A stretch of DNA of 52,897 bases from Nostoc linckia z4 (GCF_002608075.1 NZ_LAHA01000054.1:20-52916), one strand, 5' to 3'; positions 16,275-25,424 are shown, numbered from the stretch's first letter. Notes: a model not told the origin generated them from the sequence alone. Made by a program: numbers and translations.

Positions 16275-17929
16275 GGCTTTGCCTGTTTATTTTTAAATTT
16301 CACATTTGCCCAAGTCTTGTCATTGTCAGCAGATTTTGTAGTATTTGTTGTGTCAATTTGTGTATCGGGTCTAATTGTTTGTTCCTCTGGTGCCACAAAA
16401 TCTGCTAAAGTTAGCTGCTTGACTTTTTCAATATCACCTTGTTCAACTGCTGTTTTCAAATCTCGTTTTAGGTGAGCATTTTTCACTGCTTCATCTTTAG
16501 AACGAGAACTGGTAGTAAAGCATTTTTCTAAACTTTCGTAAATTCCTATACGACGCGACATTTTTCTAAATTGGCGTTCTGTGTCTAAAAGTTTCGCCAT
16601 CAGTTCTAAGTGCATTTCATCATCTGCACAGACTTCTTCTAACACAGCCCATTCATCGCTACCTAATAAGCTAAGGTCAGCACCTGGACGCGGGTCTTTA
16701 AATTCTTCACCTGTAATTTGTTGATAAATCCGAGGTAAGCTATCGTCAAACTCGTGTTTTTCTTCTAACCAAATTCGGCGAATTTCACTCAATTCTTCCA
16801 GAGAAATGAGGGTTATATCGCGCATATTTTCCGGTGCTGTTTGACGAATTTTTGTTTGTGCTTCTAAAAGTCGTCTTAATAAATGTTCGCGCCAAGATTT
16901 AACGTAAGGGCCTGGTATTGGTTCAATAGAAATTTCTCCATCCAAGTTACGCTCAAACAGTTGGACTTCTCCCCAAATGCGGCGGAAGTCTCGTTTCTCA
17001 CGGTCATTATCAATATTTAATTCCTCTAAGCGAATATCAATCAGAGGTTGTAACCATTCTTTTTCCTCATCATTTTGAATCATCGCTTGCATAGACCTAT
17101 CACTATTAACTAACGTGCAAACCCAGCATCCAAAACGAGAGCTACCACAACTAGGGGTAGAAGTATCAACAACTAAAGGACATTCATTATCTGCTGTTGC
17201 ACCTCGATACATCGCAAATAAATCTTTGTTGCTGTATCCCCAAGGATTATCCCATTGCATTAAATACAGCCAAACTTCATCAGTGCGCCAATCTTCTATA
17301 GGAGTATATAGCAATGAGTTAACAAGACTAGGATGAGGACTAAGGCGTTCGCGTACTCTACCAATCTCACGTTTTGACATGATAGCAGCACGATTTACAC
17401 TTTCAGTTTTGCGAGTTCCTAATAAAACAATTGTTTCGCCGCTAGCTCTGATAACATTACGAATAAAAAGGTTAGATGGGTCAATTTTCAATCGTCCAGT
17501 ACACCAACGAAATTTATGACGCGGCGCTGGGTAGCCTTTGCCAATTAAACCTACCCAATATGTTTGTTTAATCTCTGGTTGTAATAAATGTGGTTCCACT
17601 GGCATCTTTTGGTCTTGAGCTGCTATTTTCATTTGCTCTAGTGAATTACGTACCCAAGCAGCTACATAAGGATTCTCTACACCTGTATCAGTTGTAATGA
17701 TATGAATTGGCTTAGTTCGCTTTTCCGGCGGTAGCCCCAATATCGCATTCCAAACCAGCTGTAAAGTCGCCGTGCTGTCCTTGCCGCCCGAATAACCAAC
17801 AACCCAAGGTATCGCATCTAAACAATACAATTCTTGAATTTCAGTGGTAAGAACTTGGATATACTCCACTAACTCTGCTACAGTACGTGTCTGCTGGCCT
17901 TTATTTTCTGGTTGTTGTGCTTCAGTCAT
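16271..17929 (-). CDS. dndC: DNA phosphorothioation sulfurtransferase DndC
   Basis: The 552-residue protein is a PAPS reductase/ATP pyrophosphatase-family enzyme. The PP-loop VGYSGGKDSTATLQLVW is near residue 45, followed by PRHKFRWCTGRLKIDP near residue 135 and a cysteine cluster CPLVVDTSTPSCG then GCWVCTLV near 250-275. These Cys residues match the iron-sulfur cluster ligands of DndC. DndC activates DNA or carries sulfur for phosphorothioate formation. BREX type 4 has a homologous PAPS-reductase protein (BrxP), so this gene may serve both descriptions. It is divergent from the DGQHR gene over 156 bases with repeated AGTTTTTAAAAA sites. Confidence 0.92.
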   Translation of the reverse strand: MTEAQQPENKGQQTRTVAELVEYIQVLTTEIQELYCLDAIPWVVGYSGGKDSTATLQLVWNAILGLPPEKRTKPIHIITTDTGVENPYVAAWVRNSLEQMKIAAQDQKMPVEPHLLQPEIKQTYWVGLIGKGYPAPRHKFRWCTGRLKIDPSNLFIRNVIRASGETIVLLGTRKTESVNRAAIMSKREIGRVRERLSPHPSLVNSLLYTPIEDWRTDEVWLYLMQWDNPWGYSNKDLFAMYRGATADNECPLVVDTSTPSCGSSRFGCWVCTLVNSDRSMQAMIQNDEEKEWLQPLIDIRLEELNIDNDREKRDFRRIWGEVQLFERNLDGEISIEPIPGPYVKSWREHLLRRLLEAQTKIRQTAPENMRDITLISLEELSEIRRIWLEEKHEFDDSLPRIYQQITGEEFKDPRPGADLSLLGSDEWAVLEEVCADDEMHLELMAKLLDTERQFRKMSRRIGIYESLEKCFTTSSRSKDEAVKNAHLKRDLKTAVEQGDIEKVKQLTLADFVAPEEQTIRPDTQIDTTNTTKSADNDKTWANVKFKNKQAKP

Positions 17930-17998
17930 TGCTTCTTACCTCTGGACATTTGGGCGTTACCGCTTTTTTTTACCCCAGTGTGTGGAATGCGCGGGTTA

Positions 17999-18080
17999 CC
18001 AAAAAGTTTTTAAAAACTGATTTATTAGTATCTAACTTTTTGGACAATATAGCTACCTTACAAGAGTAAGTTTTTAAAAA
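17999..18080. promoter_or_regulatory. Candidate operator in the dndC/dndB divergent promoter
   Basis: A perfect 14-base palindrome AGTTTTTAAAAACT lies at 18005-18018, and a 12-base version AGTTTTTAAAAA recurs at 18069-18080 just before the ATG of the DGQHR gene. An additional inverted repeat pairs CCAAAAAGT (17999-18007) with ACTTTTTGG (18035-18043). DndB-type proteins regulate dnd transcription in other bacteria, so these are reasonable operator candidates; AT-richness makes chance similarity possible. Confidence 0.45.
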
Positions 18081-18085
18081 TTAAT

Positions 18086-19684
18086 ATGAGAGACATTGCA
18101 TCTGACCTAACTGCTGATATTGCAAGAGAGTACCTAGAGAGAGAAAACAAGGAAAAAGAGGTACTAGCTTTACTTCTAGAGAAATTTTTAGAAAAAAAAG
18201 ACCAAATTCTCGTTCAAAAAACTGAGATGGGCGGAAGTGAAGCTTATGTTGGTTCTGTCACCCTAGAATGGTTTGCCGGCCGAGTGCATTTTGCTTCTGG
18301 TTTACCTCTGCTACAAAAAAAGTACAATCCACAGACTGGTAACATCGAAATTGATGCGGATAGTATCGATGAAATTCAACAACGTCCCATTGACTGGTCG
18401 CGTCAAGCACCCTTAGTTCAGTATTTAGCTGCGAGAAAAAATCATAAGTTTCCAGCAGTGCTAGTAGTAATTAATCAACCTTGGGTGGATGACCCTAAAG
18501 CATCTGAGTGGGGTAGTGAGGAACGCGCCACAAAGTCTACTACCGATTTTACGCCTCTAGATAAAGATGGTAAGGTCGGCTTACTCAATGTTTCTGAAGA
18601 GAATGTAACCATTTATGCCCTAGATGGTCAACATCGGCTGATGGGAGTTCAGGGTTTAATGGAGTTAATTAAAACTGGCAAACTCCAGCGATATAAAAAG
18701 GATAAAACTGCTGATGATAGTTTTATTACTGTGTCAGATTTGATAAATCAATATCAAGTAGATTCTGCTTATTTACAAAGCTTACCTAAAGAAAAAATTG
18801 GTATTGAGTTCATTTGTGCAGTTAATTCTGGGGAGACTCGTAACCAAGCTAGAAGAAGGGTGAGGTCTATTTTTGTCCATGTCAACCTGATGGCTGCACC
18901 TTTAACTAAGGGTCAATTAGCACAGTTAAATGAAGATGATGGTTTTTCTATTGTGGCTAGAAAAATTGCAGTGACTCACCCACTTTTAGAACAACGTCCA
19001 AATCGTAACCCGCGTGTTAATTGGAATAGTGCAACTGTAGCGGCGAATTCTACAGTTTTGACGACACTGCAAGCGCTACAAGATATGTCTGAGCGATATT
19101 TAGGTCAAAAATTCCCACACTGGAAACCATTGGAAAAAGGTTTAATTCCTATGCGTCCAGAAAACGAAGAAATTGAGGAAGGAATTGAGGAATTTAAAAA
19201 GCTTTTTGATAACTTGGCTAATTTACCTAGTTATAAAATTTTGGAACATGAAGATACGCCTATTTTGCGAAGGTTCAGCTTTGAAAAGGGTGGCGGTGAA
19301 GCAAATATACTTTTCCGCCCTGTAGCGCAAGTTGCTTTAGCACAAGCCTTAGGATTTTTAGTATTTAAAAAAGGTCTTTCTATAACCAGCATTTTTAAGA
19401 AGTTGCGAAAGTTTGACCAGCAAGGTGGTTTTACTGGTATGGAATATCCTCAATCTCTTTGGTATGGGGTTTTATATGACCCTAATAAAAAGCGAGTGCA
19501 GGTTTCTGGAAAAGAATTAGCAACAAAGTTATTAATTTACATCCTTGGTGGAATTGAAGATTCAATGGAACGTGCTGAACTGCGTAAGGCTTTGGCTAAT
19601 GCTAGGACTGTGGAAAATAAAACAATTAGTTTTGATGGTGAATTTGTGGAACTAAAAGAAGTGGGACTTCCAGCCGTGTTGTAG
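18086..19684 (+). CDS. dndB: DGQHR-domain protein, DndB type
   Basis: The 532-residue protein contains YALDGQHRLMGVQGLMELI near residue 176, the signature DGQHR motif that defines DndB and related PT-associated proteins. It is longer than classical DndB (about 360 residues), with an extended N-terminus and a C-terminal helical part, so it may be one of the PT-associated DGQHR variants rather than a strict DndB orthologue. DndB influences PT density and dnd transcription in other bacteria. It is divergent from dndC and ends one base before the convergent HNH nuclease gene. Confidence 0.78.
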   Translation: MRDIASDLTADIAREYLERENKEKEVLALLLEKFLEKKDQILVQKTEMGGSEAYVGSVTLEWFAGRVHFASGLPLLQKKYNPQTGNIEIDADSIDEIQQRPIDWSRQAPLVQYLAARKNHKFPAVLVVINQPWVDDPKASEWGSEERATKSTTDFTPLDKDGKVGLLNVSEENVTIYALDGQHRLMGVQGLMELIKTGKLQRYKKDKTADDSFITVSDLINQYQVDSAYLQSLPKEKIGIEFICAVNSGETRNQARRRVRSIFVHVNLMAAPLTKGQLAQLNEDDGFSIVARKIAVTHPLLEQRPNRNPRVNWNSATVAANSTVLTTLQALQDMSERYLGQKFPHWKPLEKGLIPMRPENEEIEEGIEEFKKLFDNLANLPSYKILEHEDTPILRRFSFEKGGGEANILFRPVAQVALAQALGFLVFKKGLSITSIFKKLRKFDQQGGFTGMEYPQSLWYGVLYDPNKKRVQVSGKELATKLLIYILGGIEDSMERAELRKALANARTVENKTISFDGEFVELKEVGLPAVL

Positions 19685-20626
19685 TTAACCTTGAAATATA
19701 TTTTGGCGATGCCATTGCAATGCTTCTAGTTCTGGAAAGTATTGCTCTTTATTTGGTAGCAGTAGTCTTTCACCATGAAAGTCTTTCATTGGTTTAGTAT
19801 GGGGAGATATTTCTTCTAATTCTCTACTAATAATGATTTTATACTGCTCATCAGCAGTAAACCAACCACGGTCAAAAGCCCAATGGTGATTCTTGCAAAG
19901 AGCAATACCATTATTGATTCTGCTGTCATAAAATTGTGCAAATGGTTTGATATGTGCGCCATCTACAATATTTTTATTTACGCCTTTAGTTACTCTAATA
20001 CCGCAAAAAGCACATTTGGAATCATATACACGAACAATAGTTTTTCGGAAAAAAGCATTCCTAATTACTGCCTTTCTAATACCCCATCTTGGATTACTAT
20101 CTAAGTTGGTTGAGGCAGCTAATTTTTGTGTAGCTAAGTCATCTTGTTGAAAAGATTCGTTTATTTGCAAAATATCGTCAAATACATCTTGCTGTTCTTG
20201 AAAAAAAGTTGTTACGAGTGAATCAATCAATTCTTGCCTTGAAAATTCATCTTGTAAAAAATTAAATAGTTCATTATCAAGATAAGCATATTCAACAGCC
20301 TCTTTCAGCTTGTTAGTTGTTTTCGGCTGTAGCCCCTTAAATTCCGGCTGAAATACTAAGTGCCAAAACCCATCACTTTGTAGATGAAAGAATGGATAGT
20401 GTAAACCACCTTTATAGGATTTAGAACCTAAAACACTCCAGTATTTCTCAAATGTTTGAATTAATTCTTCTGAAACTGGAATTCGGTTATCATTAATAAC
20501 TCCTCGTGTAACCAAATCAATAGCAGTTAAAACCAATATTGGTTTATAGTGAGCATTACCACGCTTACTACTACTACTTACATTTAATTGAGAAAAAGAT
20601 TTATAGTAATAATCTAATGTTTTCAT
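19685..20626 (-). CDS. Probable sulfur-binding-domain HNH endonuclease
   Basis: The 313-residue protein has two parts. The N-terminal half, with GNAHYKPILVLTAIDLV (about residue 22) and GGLHYPFFHLQSDGFWHLVF (about 74-93), resembles the sulfur-binding domain of PT-dependent McrA-type enzymes ('HKPxLLL' and 'PFxxLxxDGxW'). The C-terminal half is an HNH nuclease: CAFCGIRV, VDGAHIKPFAQF, NGIALCKNHHWAFDRGW. Related enzymes bind and cut phosphorothioated DNA. A PT-dependent nuclease next to PT-writing genes would be self-toxic unless its specificity excludes the host PT motif, or it acts on foreign PT DNA. It ends flush with the DGQHR gene and is followed upstream by PT-associated protein 4. Confidence 0.82.
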   Translation of the reverse strand: MKTLDYYYKSFSQLNVSSSSKRGNAHYKPILVLTAIDLVTRGVINDNRIPVSEELIQTFEKYWSVLGSKSYKGGLHYPFFHLQSDGFWHLVFQPEFKGLQPKTTNKLKEAVEYAYLDNELFNFLQDEFSRQELIDSLVTTFFQEQQDVFDDILQINESFQQDDLATQKLAASTNLDSNPRWGIRKAVIRNAFFRKTIVRVYDSKCAFCGIRVTKGVNKNIVDGAHIKPFAQFYDSRINNGIALCKNHHWAFDRGWFTADEQYKIIISRELEEISPHTKPMKDFHGERLLLPNKEQYFPELEALQWHRQNIFQG

Positions 20627-20650
20627 AATTATTTAAATAAATATTAAAAA

Positions 20651-21121
20651 TTAACTTAAAAATCTGCTAAGGTCAAATTCTTCATCTATCGATTCTTTAT
20701 TATCTTTTTCTGCAATTAAGAATAAAAGAATACGCTCTGAATAATCCACGGCTCCACGTAATTCGGTTTGTAAAATTTCTAGCCCTCCATTGGCGTATTC
20801 TTCAAAAATTTGAGTGCGTTTATCTTCATATTCTTCTTCTTGTGAAGAAATAATTTCTATATCTTGTGTTTCATTAATTCCCAACAATTTAATTATTAGT
20901 TCATGTCCCAAAGAGACAAAATTTTCTTGTGGAATAGGAGAAGGTTCTCGTTTGGTAGTTTCGCCTAAAGGTATACGCTTTTTATATCTAACGCCTAAAG
21001 CAGCAGCAAATACCATTACTTCTACATAAGTTTGAAAAGGCCCTGTTGTGTCTTTTGATGCAACTAAGGATTTGACTAACTCGGCTTTATCTTTAGCAAC
21101 CTTGATTCTATTCGCAGCCAT
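20651..21121 (-). CDS. DNA phosphorothioation-associated protein 4
   Basis: The 156-residue soluble protein begins MAANRIKVAKDKAELVKSLV and contains FQTYVEVMVFAAALGVRYKK near residue 28 and a strongly acidic C-terminal half ending EEFDLSRFLS. The pattern matches the small family found beside dnd genes and named PT-associated protein 4. Its biochemical role is unknown. It lies 24 bases upstream of the HNH nuclease gene on the same strand, so the two are probably one operon; an immunity or control role for the nuclease is a possibility only. Confidence 0.75.
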   Translation of the reverse strand: MAANRIKVAKDKAELVKSLVASKDTTGPFQTYVEVMVFAAALGVRYKKRIPLGETTKREPSPIPQENFVSLGHELIIKLLGINETQDIEIISSQEEEYEDKRTQIFEEYANGGLEILQTELRGAVDYSERILLFLIAEKDNKESIDEEFDLSRFLS

Positions 21122-21189
21122 TGACTTTAATATGTACTGTGTAGCTATATTAACCGAAAGCTATAAGCGATGCCTACAGCCTTTTTGCG

Positions 21190-21528
21190 CTACATACCTA
21201 AATCTTTTAAAATCATCTGAATATTTGCTTTCAAAGCTGGTAAATCACGCTCAATAATTCCCCAAACATCATCATAATCGACTCGTAGATAGTCGTGAAT
21301 TAGCACATCTCTAAATCCAGCTATACGCTTCCATTGCACATCAGGATAACTTTGCCTTAAATCCTGAGATATTCTTTTAGTTGCTTCACCAATAATCTCA
21401 AAATTTCTGACCACAGCATCTTGAATTATTTTTGTTTGGATAAAAGCGTCTCTACCATCACGGGTGTATTCTTCTATCCTCTCAATACATTCTGCAATAT
21501 CCAGTAAATAACGCTTTTCGTCTCTCAT
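21190..21528 (-). CDS. HEPN-domain toxin (DUF86/HepT type)
   Basis: The 112-residue helical protein has the HEPN signature RDVLIHDYLRVDYDDVW near residue 75, with the R-x4-H-x-Y catalytic motif of HEPN RNases, and a conserved VRNFEIIGEATKRIS segment. It overlaps the nucleotidyltransferase gene by 4 bases (ATGA type), the standard arrangement of HEPN/MNT toxin-antitoxin modules. In studied pairs the MNT partner adenylylates the HEPN tyrosine and blocks RNase activity. Such modules often sit in defence islands. Confidence 0.9.
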   Translation of the reverse strand: MRDEKRYLLDIAECIERIEEYTRDGRDAFIQTKIIQDAVVRNFEIIGEATKRISQDLRQSYPDVQWKRIAGFRDVLIHDYLRVDYDDVWGIIERDLPALKANIQMILKDLGM

Positions 21529-21815
21529 AGTGTTACAGCTTCATTTAACACTTTTTCTCTAATTAATTCATGTAAATTATTAGGCTTGGCTACATCAACT
21601 TTACGGTTTAACAACTCCTCTAAATCTTGCATTAACGCAATACGGTCTAACAAATTACGTCCTGGTTCAAGTTCTACCAAAAAATCTACATCACTATCCG
21701 GTGTTGCTTCTCCTCTAGCAACTGAACCAAATACTCGCACGTTATACGCGCCATATTTAGCGGCTATTTTTAATATCTCTTCCCGAAATGGTAGTAATAA
21801 TTCCTTAATTCCCAT
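21525..21815 (-). CDS. MNT-domain nucleotidyltransferase antitoxin
   Basis: The 96-residue protein has the minimal nucleotidyltransferase motif VRVFGSVARGEATPDSDVDF near residue 26 (GS...R and D-x-D), followed by FLVELEPGRNLLDRIALMQD. It is the first gene of the HEPN/MNT pair and overlaps the toxin by 4 bases. Known members neutralise HEPN toxins by transferring AMP to the catalytic tyrosine. Confidence 0.9.
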   Translation of the reverse strand: MGIKELLLPFREEILKIAAKYGAYNVRVFGSVARGEATPDSDVDFLVELEPGRNLLDRIALMQDLEELLNRKVDVAKPNNLHELIREKVLNEAVTL

Positions 21816-21926
21816 AATCTAAATCCTGAAAATTACAGCTAATTTATACTTATATTTTCGCAGTTTCAGTCAACTGCTGCTCTAATTTTTTAGTTAGATG
21901 CAACATTTTCTTTTCAAATATTTCAC

Positions 21927-22535
21927 CTAGCTCAAACTAATACCAAAGAGAGCAGAAAGCACCAAATTCAAATCGCTAGGAACGGCGTATGTGTTGATAT
22001 CTTTGTGAATTATTTTTTCTTGGCGTTGAAAAATTCCAAATTTCCAGGTATCCCCTGTTGTGACGGTACCATAAAGCATGGGAACTGTTGAATCAGTCCA
22101 TTGGTCGAGGGCAATTAATTCTACTGCTAACTGGGTAAAACCTCTTGCTAAATCTGCATTTTTAGCTTCAATTACTAATAAATTTTGCGGTGTAGGAATG
22201 AAATAATCAAAACTGCCTTTGAGCCAATTGCTAACTCGCACAGGATATTCAATTTTGAGTGGTGCTTGAATGAACTTGCAAACTGTTTTGAGAATGGGAA
22301 ATATCAGTGCTTCGCGTCTAGCCATTTCGGAAGCAGGATCTACCAAGGTGAGATTTTCTTGTAGTTCTGTTCTCAGTGGTTCGGGATCTATTGGTAACTT
22401 TTGTGGAAGTTGGAGTGAGGTATTGTTGAGGGTAACACCAAATTCAGCTAGGATATCGGCGCTATCGTAGGCTAATTCGGCATATTTGCTGAAGGTATAA
22501 CTCTCGGATGGATCGAGAATTTTGGCTCTGCTCAT
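21927..22535 (-). CDS. PD-(D/E)XK-like nuclease fold protein, unknown
   Basis: From the ATG at 22535 (MSRAKILDPSESYTFSKYAE; an upstream start would add seven residues) the protein is 202 residues. The segment WLKGSFDYFIPTPQNLLVIE followed by AKNADLARGFTQLAVELIAL has the spacing of a PD-(D/E)XK nuclease core: D, then E-x-K, then a helix with Q. This resembles proteins related to type I restriction N-terminal domains. It stands alone on the minus strand with its own upstream gap. A nuclease role is inferred from the fold pattern only. Confidence 0.65.
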   Translation of the reverse strand: MSRAKILDPSESYTFSKYAELAYDSADILAEFGVTLNNTSLQLPQKLPIDPEPLRTELQENLTLVDPASEMARREALIFPILKTVCKFIQAPLKIEYPVRVSNWLKGSFDYFIPTPQNLLVIEAKNADLARGFTQLAVELIALDQWTDSTVPMLYGTVTTGDTWKFGIFQRQEKIIHKDINTYAVPSDLNLVLSALFGISLS

Positions 22536-22642
22536 GATGATAGCGATCGCCCACACATAGTGACGAATAATGTTAAATATAATTGTACTTGTGTTGAGCG
22601 TTTGTTACTGGGCAATTAATTTAGGCTTCATTTCTCCAAAAC

Positions 22643-23212
22643 TTAGATTGGAAACTGCACATCTTCATAAACTAAAGATATGGGAAAGCGAAAATCAACA
22701 CTGGTTAAATGAACTTCATTCCCCTCTTCATAGGGATGTAACTCCCAAATTCCTCTATCATTTAGCCGGAAGCAATCTAAACTCATCTTTTCAGCATCAA
22801 TCAGAACATATTCTTGTAAAGTCTGGATGCGGCGATACTGCATAAATTTTTTGCCTCTGTCGTAAGCTTCTGTACTCGGAGAGAGGACTTCGACAATTAG
22901 ACAAGGATACTGAATAAATTGAATAGCTTGTCTATCTCGTTCATCACAACTCACTACAACATCCGGGTAGTGAAACGGCCCGTTCTCAGTTACAGCTACT
23001 TTTGCATCTGCCATAAAGGCGCGACATGGGCTTCCCCGAAGGTGACTTTTTAATGCTGATGCCAAGTTTAGAGCAATACTAGTATGGGGAATAGTACCCC
23101 CAGTCATGGCGAAGACTTCGCCATTAATGTATTCGTATTTGATATCTTGCCTTTCTTCCCATTCCAAGTATTCTTGGGGAGACATATACTTTCGGTTTGA
23201 ATTAGCAATCAT
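22643..23212 (-). CDS. Uma2 family (DUF820) protein
   Basis: The 189-residue protein starts at 23212, where an AAGAGA ribosome-binding-like sequence is seven bases upstream; an ATG at 23218 is also possible. It shows RKYMSPQEYLEWEERQDIKY, YPDVVVSCDERDRQAIQF and CLIVEVLSPSTEAYDRGKKF then YVLID, the conserved core of the Uma2 family, which has a predicted PD-(D/E)XK nuclease fold (D...E-x-x...K). Uma2 genes are numerous in cyanobacteria and none of the cyanobacterial ones has a clear role. A second copy is at 36437-37024. Confidence 0.88.
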   Translation of the reverse strand: MIANSNRKYMSPQEYLEWEERQDIKYEYINGEVFAMTGGTIPHTSIALNLASALKSHLRGSPCRAFMADAKVAVTENGPFHYPDVVVSCDERDRQAIQFIQYPCLIVEVLSPSTEAYDRGKKFMQYRRIQTLQEYVLIDAEKMSLDCFRLNDRGIWELHPYEEGNEVHLTSVDFRFPISLVYEDVQFPI

Positions 23213-23351
23213 AACCATATCTCTTATCAAAGGTTGCTTTTTCAACTTTAACTTTTTTGGGTAGTAACTTTATGCACAGAAAAAACTGTTGTACCAAGAA
23301 ACAACAGTTTTCTCTGTGCCCTCCGTGCCTCTGCGGTTCGTTAATTTTCAA

Positions 23352-25424
23352 TTAGCGATCGCGTTCCACTTCAATAATCTCGGTATACTCAAACTCATTG
23401 GGGCTTTGCCGAACTAAAGGATATCTTTCGCCACCCAATTCAATATAATCTTGCTCGCAATCTGGTTTAGAAGAATAATAAGTCAGCACATATTCCCTAC
23501 CAATTTTCTCTGCTATTTCTTCTTCAACTTCACCTCGCCATTGAGTCTTTGTGACTAACACTACTAACTGATTGGCTAATTTCGGAATTGTGCTAGCAAT
23601 GTGTCGCCGTGAAATTTCATCTAAGCTTCCAAATGGCGAATCCATAACAATTGGGAAGGTACTACTATCGGGAAGCATCATCATTTTTCGCTTCTCGCTC
23701 CACTCCCGCACTCTATCGATGATACTGGCAATAAAAGATAAACTCAGAATTTGATTTTGCCCAGTAGAAGCTGCGACTGGCGCTTCCATACCGGCTGTAT
23801 TTTCTACCAGCGTCAATTCATATTTATCGCTGATTTTCGGAATATATGGTGTAACAGAAATCTCTGTAAATATCTCTTGAACTCGCTTTTCTAATTGCAG
23901 ACGAAATTGTTTTTCTTGACGATTTTTAACCTCTGTTAACCGTTCAATCGCATCTTGAGTAGCGTTGATACGTCGCTGTGCTAAAACTTGCTTGGCTTCA
24001 TTGAATTTTTGCTTGGCGATTTGTTTACCCAAAGCATCAATTTCTATTTTCAATTGAGCAATTCGCTGCTGATTTGCACCTTGCTCTCGATTTAATTCGT
24101 CAATTTTCGTTTCAATCTCGTCTAGGCGTTTTTGCAAACTACTAATTTCTTCGTTAGCATCTTTGCGTAATCTTTCTTGAATACTATCTAATTCACTTTC
24201 AATTTGTGATATCGTCTGCCTTAACTGTTCAATTCTAAGTTGTTCTCTATCAACTTCTTCCCAAAACACTATTGCTTGCTTATCAATTTCATCTACTTGA
24301 GCAGTCATCCGAATTGCAGTTTCTTCTACTGTCGATGAACCTGCTCTTTCTAACCAAATTTCTACATTTGTATGAGAATGACTTCCTGCATTTAAGTCTG
24401 CACCACAAATGCAACGTTTAGATTTCAGTAATTCATTGATAAATTCCCGCGAAATTCCCGAAGTTAACTCACCTCGTTGCTTCAAATCATCAACAATTTT
24501 TCGATATTGGGTTGTGATGTCTGATAGCAAAACTGTATAACCCCGCGCCGAAATCACTTTTTTTAATGCTTCTCTCGTTTTTCTCAGTTCTTCGCGGTTT
24601 GCATCTTTTTGTGATTCTAAATTCTGCCGTCTTTCTTGCAGTTCTTTCGCCGCACTGAGTTCTCGTAAACGATTGCTTGTCTCTTTTTTGAAGGTTTGTT
24701 GATATTCTAATTCTTGTTGAATTTCAGCTTGCCGTTTGGTGATACTATCAATTTCACGTTCTAACTTTTCTTGCTGCCGTAAAAGTTGTTTGGTTTCCGC
24801 GTCACCGATAGCTGTTAATTCAGTTTCTAAACTTTTTTTAGCTCCTTTTAAATGTGTAATTGAACGTTCGATTATTTCTACACCTAAAAAAATCTTTGTT
24901 GCTTCGGCGATTTCGGCTTTTTTATCAGAACGGACTATCTCTTCAATTCGTTCGCCGTCAAAGAAAAAATATTGATGTAAACTCGCGGGTAAAATCTGAT
25001 TAATAATATCTTCTGGTGGCTGAGTTGGTAAATTCCATTTACCATCGTCGCCACTCACCCACATGGTTAATTGAGTTTTACCTGCTTCGATTTCGCTAGC
25101 GTTTTTGTAAACCCGACAAGAACGTTTCACTCGGTAGCGGGTGACATCATGTTCCCAGCCAACTTCTACCCAACATTCTATAGTTTGCCCTCTTTCGGCT
25201 TCGGCGATCGCTCTTTTATTTACTAACTGTTCTGTCGATGCAAATGCCGCACTAAATTTCTCATATAATACCCACGTAAACGCATTCAACAGACTTGTTT
25301 TACCAGCACCATTATTACCATGAATAATCGTCGTGTTGTGAATATCTCCTCCAGCGAGATTCATCTCTGGCGTTGTACCATAAAACGAGCGAAAATTGCA
25401 CAGCTTAATTGAAGTCAGCTTCAT
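23352..25424 (-). CDS. Second SMC/DndD-like ATPase with Cys-x-Cys apex
   Basis: The 690-residue protein begins MKLTSIKLCNFRSFYGTTPE, has Walker A IIHGNNGAGKTSLLNAFTWV near residue 33, long coiled coils with an apex motif KRCICGADLN near residue 338, and a C-terminal ABC signature ASTGQNQILSLSFIASI with Walker B FPIVMDSPFGSLDE. It is Rad50/DndD-like but differs from the 13560-15548 DndD by the cysteine motif and by the lack of sequence likeness between the coils. It overlaps by 4 bases a 57-codon gene and stands near a PT-system helicase gene, so I infer a PT-linked effector or a DndD paralogue, not the main modification ATPase. Confidence 0.8.
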   Translation of the reverse strand: MKLTSIKLCNFRSFYGTTPEMNLAGGDIHNTTIIHGNNGAGKTSLLNAFTWVLYEKFSAAFASTEQLVNKRAIAEAERGQTIECWVEVGWEHDVTRYRVKRSCRVYKNASEIEAGKTQLTMWVSGDDGKWNLPTQPPEDIINQILPASLHQYFFFDGERIEEIVRSDKKAEIAEATKIFLGVEIIERSITHLKGAKKSLETELTAIGDAETKQLLRQQEKLEREIDSITKRQAEIQQELEYQQTFKKETSNRLRELSAAKELQERRQNLESQKDANREELRKTREALKKVISARGYTVLLSDITTQYRKIVDDLKQRGELTSGISREFINELLKSKRCICGADLNAGSHSHTNVEIWLERAGSSTVEETAIRMTAQVDEIDKQAIVFWEEVDREQLRIEQLRQTISQIESELDSIQERLRKDANEEISSLQKRLDEIETKIDELNREQGANQQRIAQLKIEIDALGKQIAKQKFNEAKQVLAQRRINATQDAIERLTEVKNRQEKQFRLQLEKRVQEIFTEISVTPYIPKISDKYELTLVENTAGMEAPVAASTGQNQILSLSFIASIIDRVREWSEKRKMMMLPDSSTFPIVMDSPFGSLDEISRRHIASTIPKLANQLVVLVTKTQWRGEVEEEIAEKIGREYVLTYYSSKPDCEQDYIELGGERYPLVRQSPNEFEYTEIIEVERDR

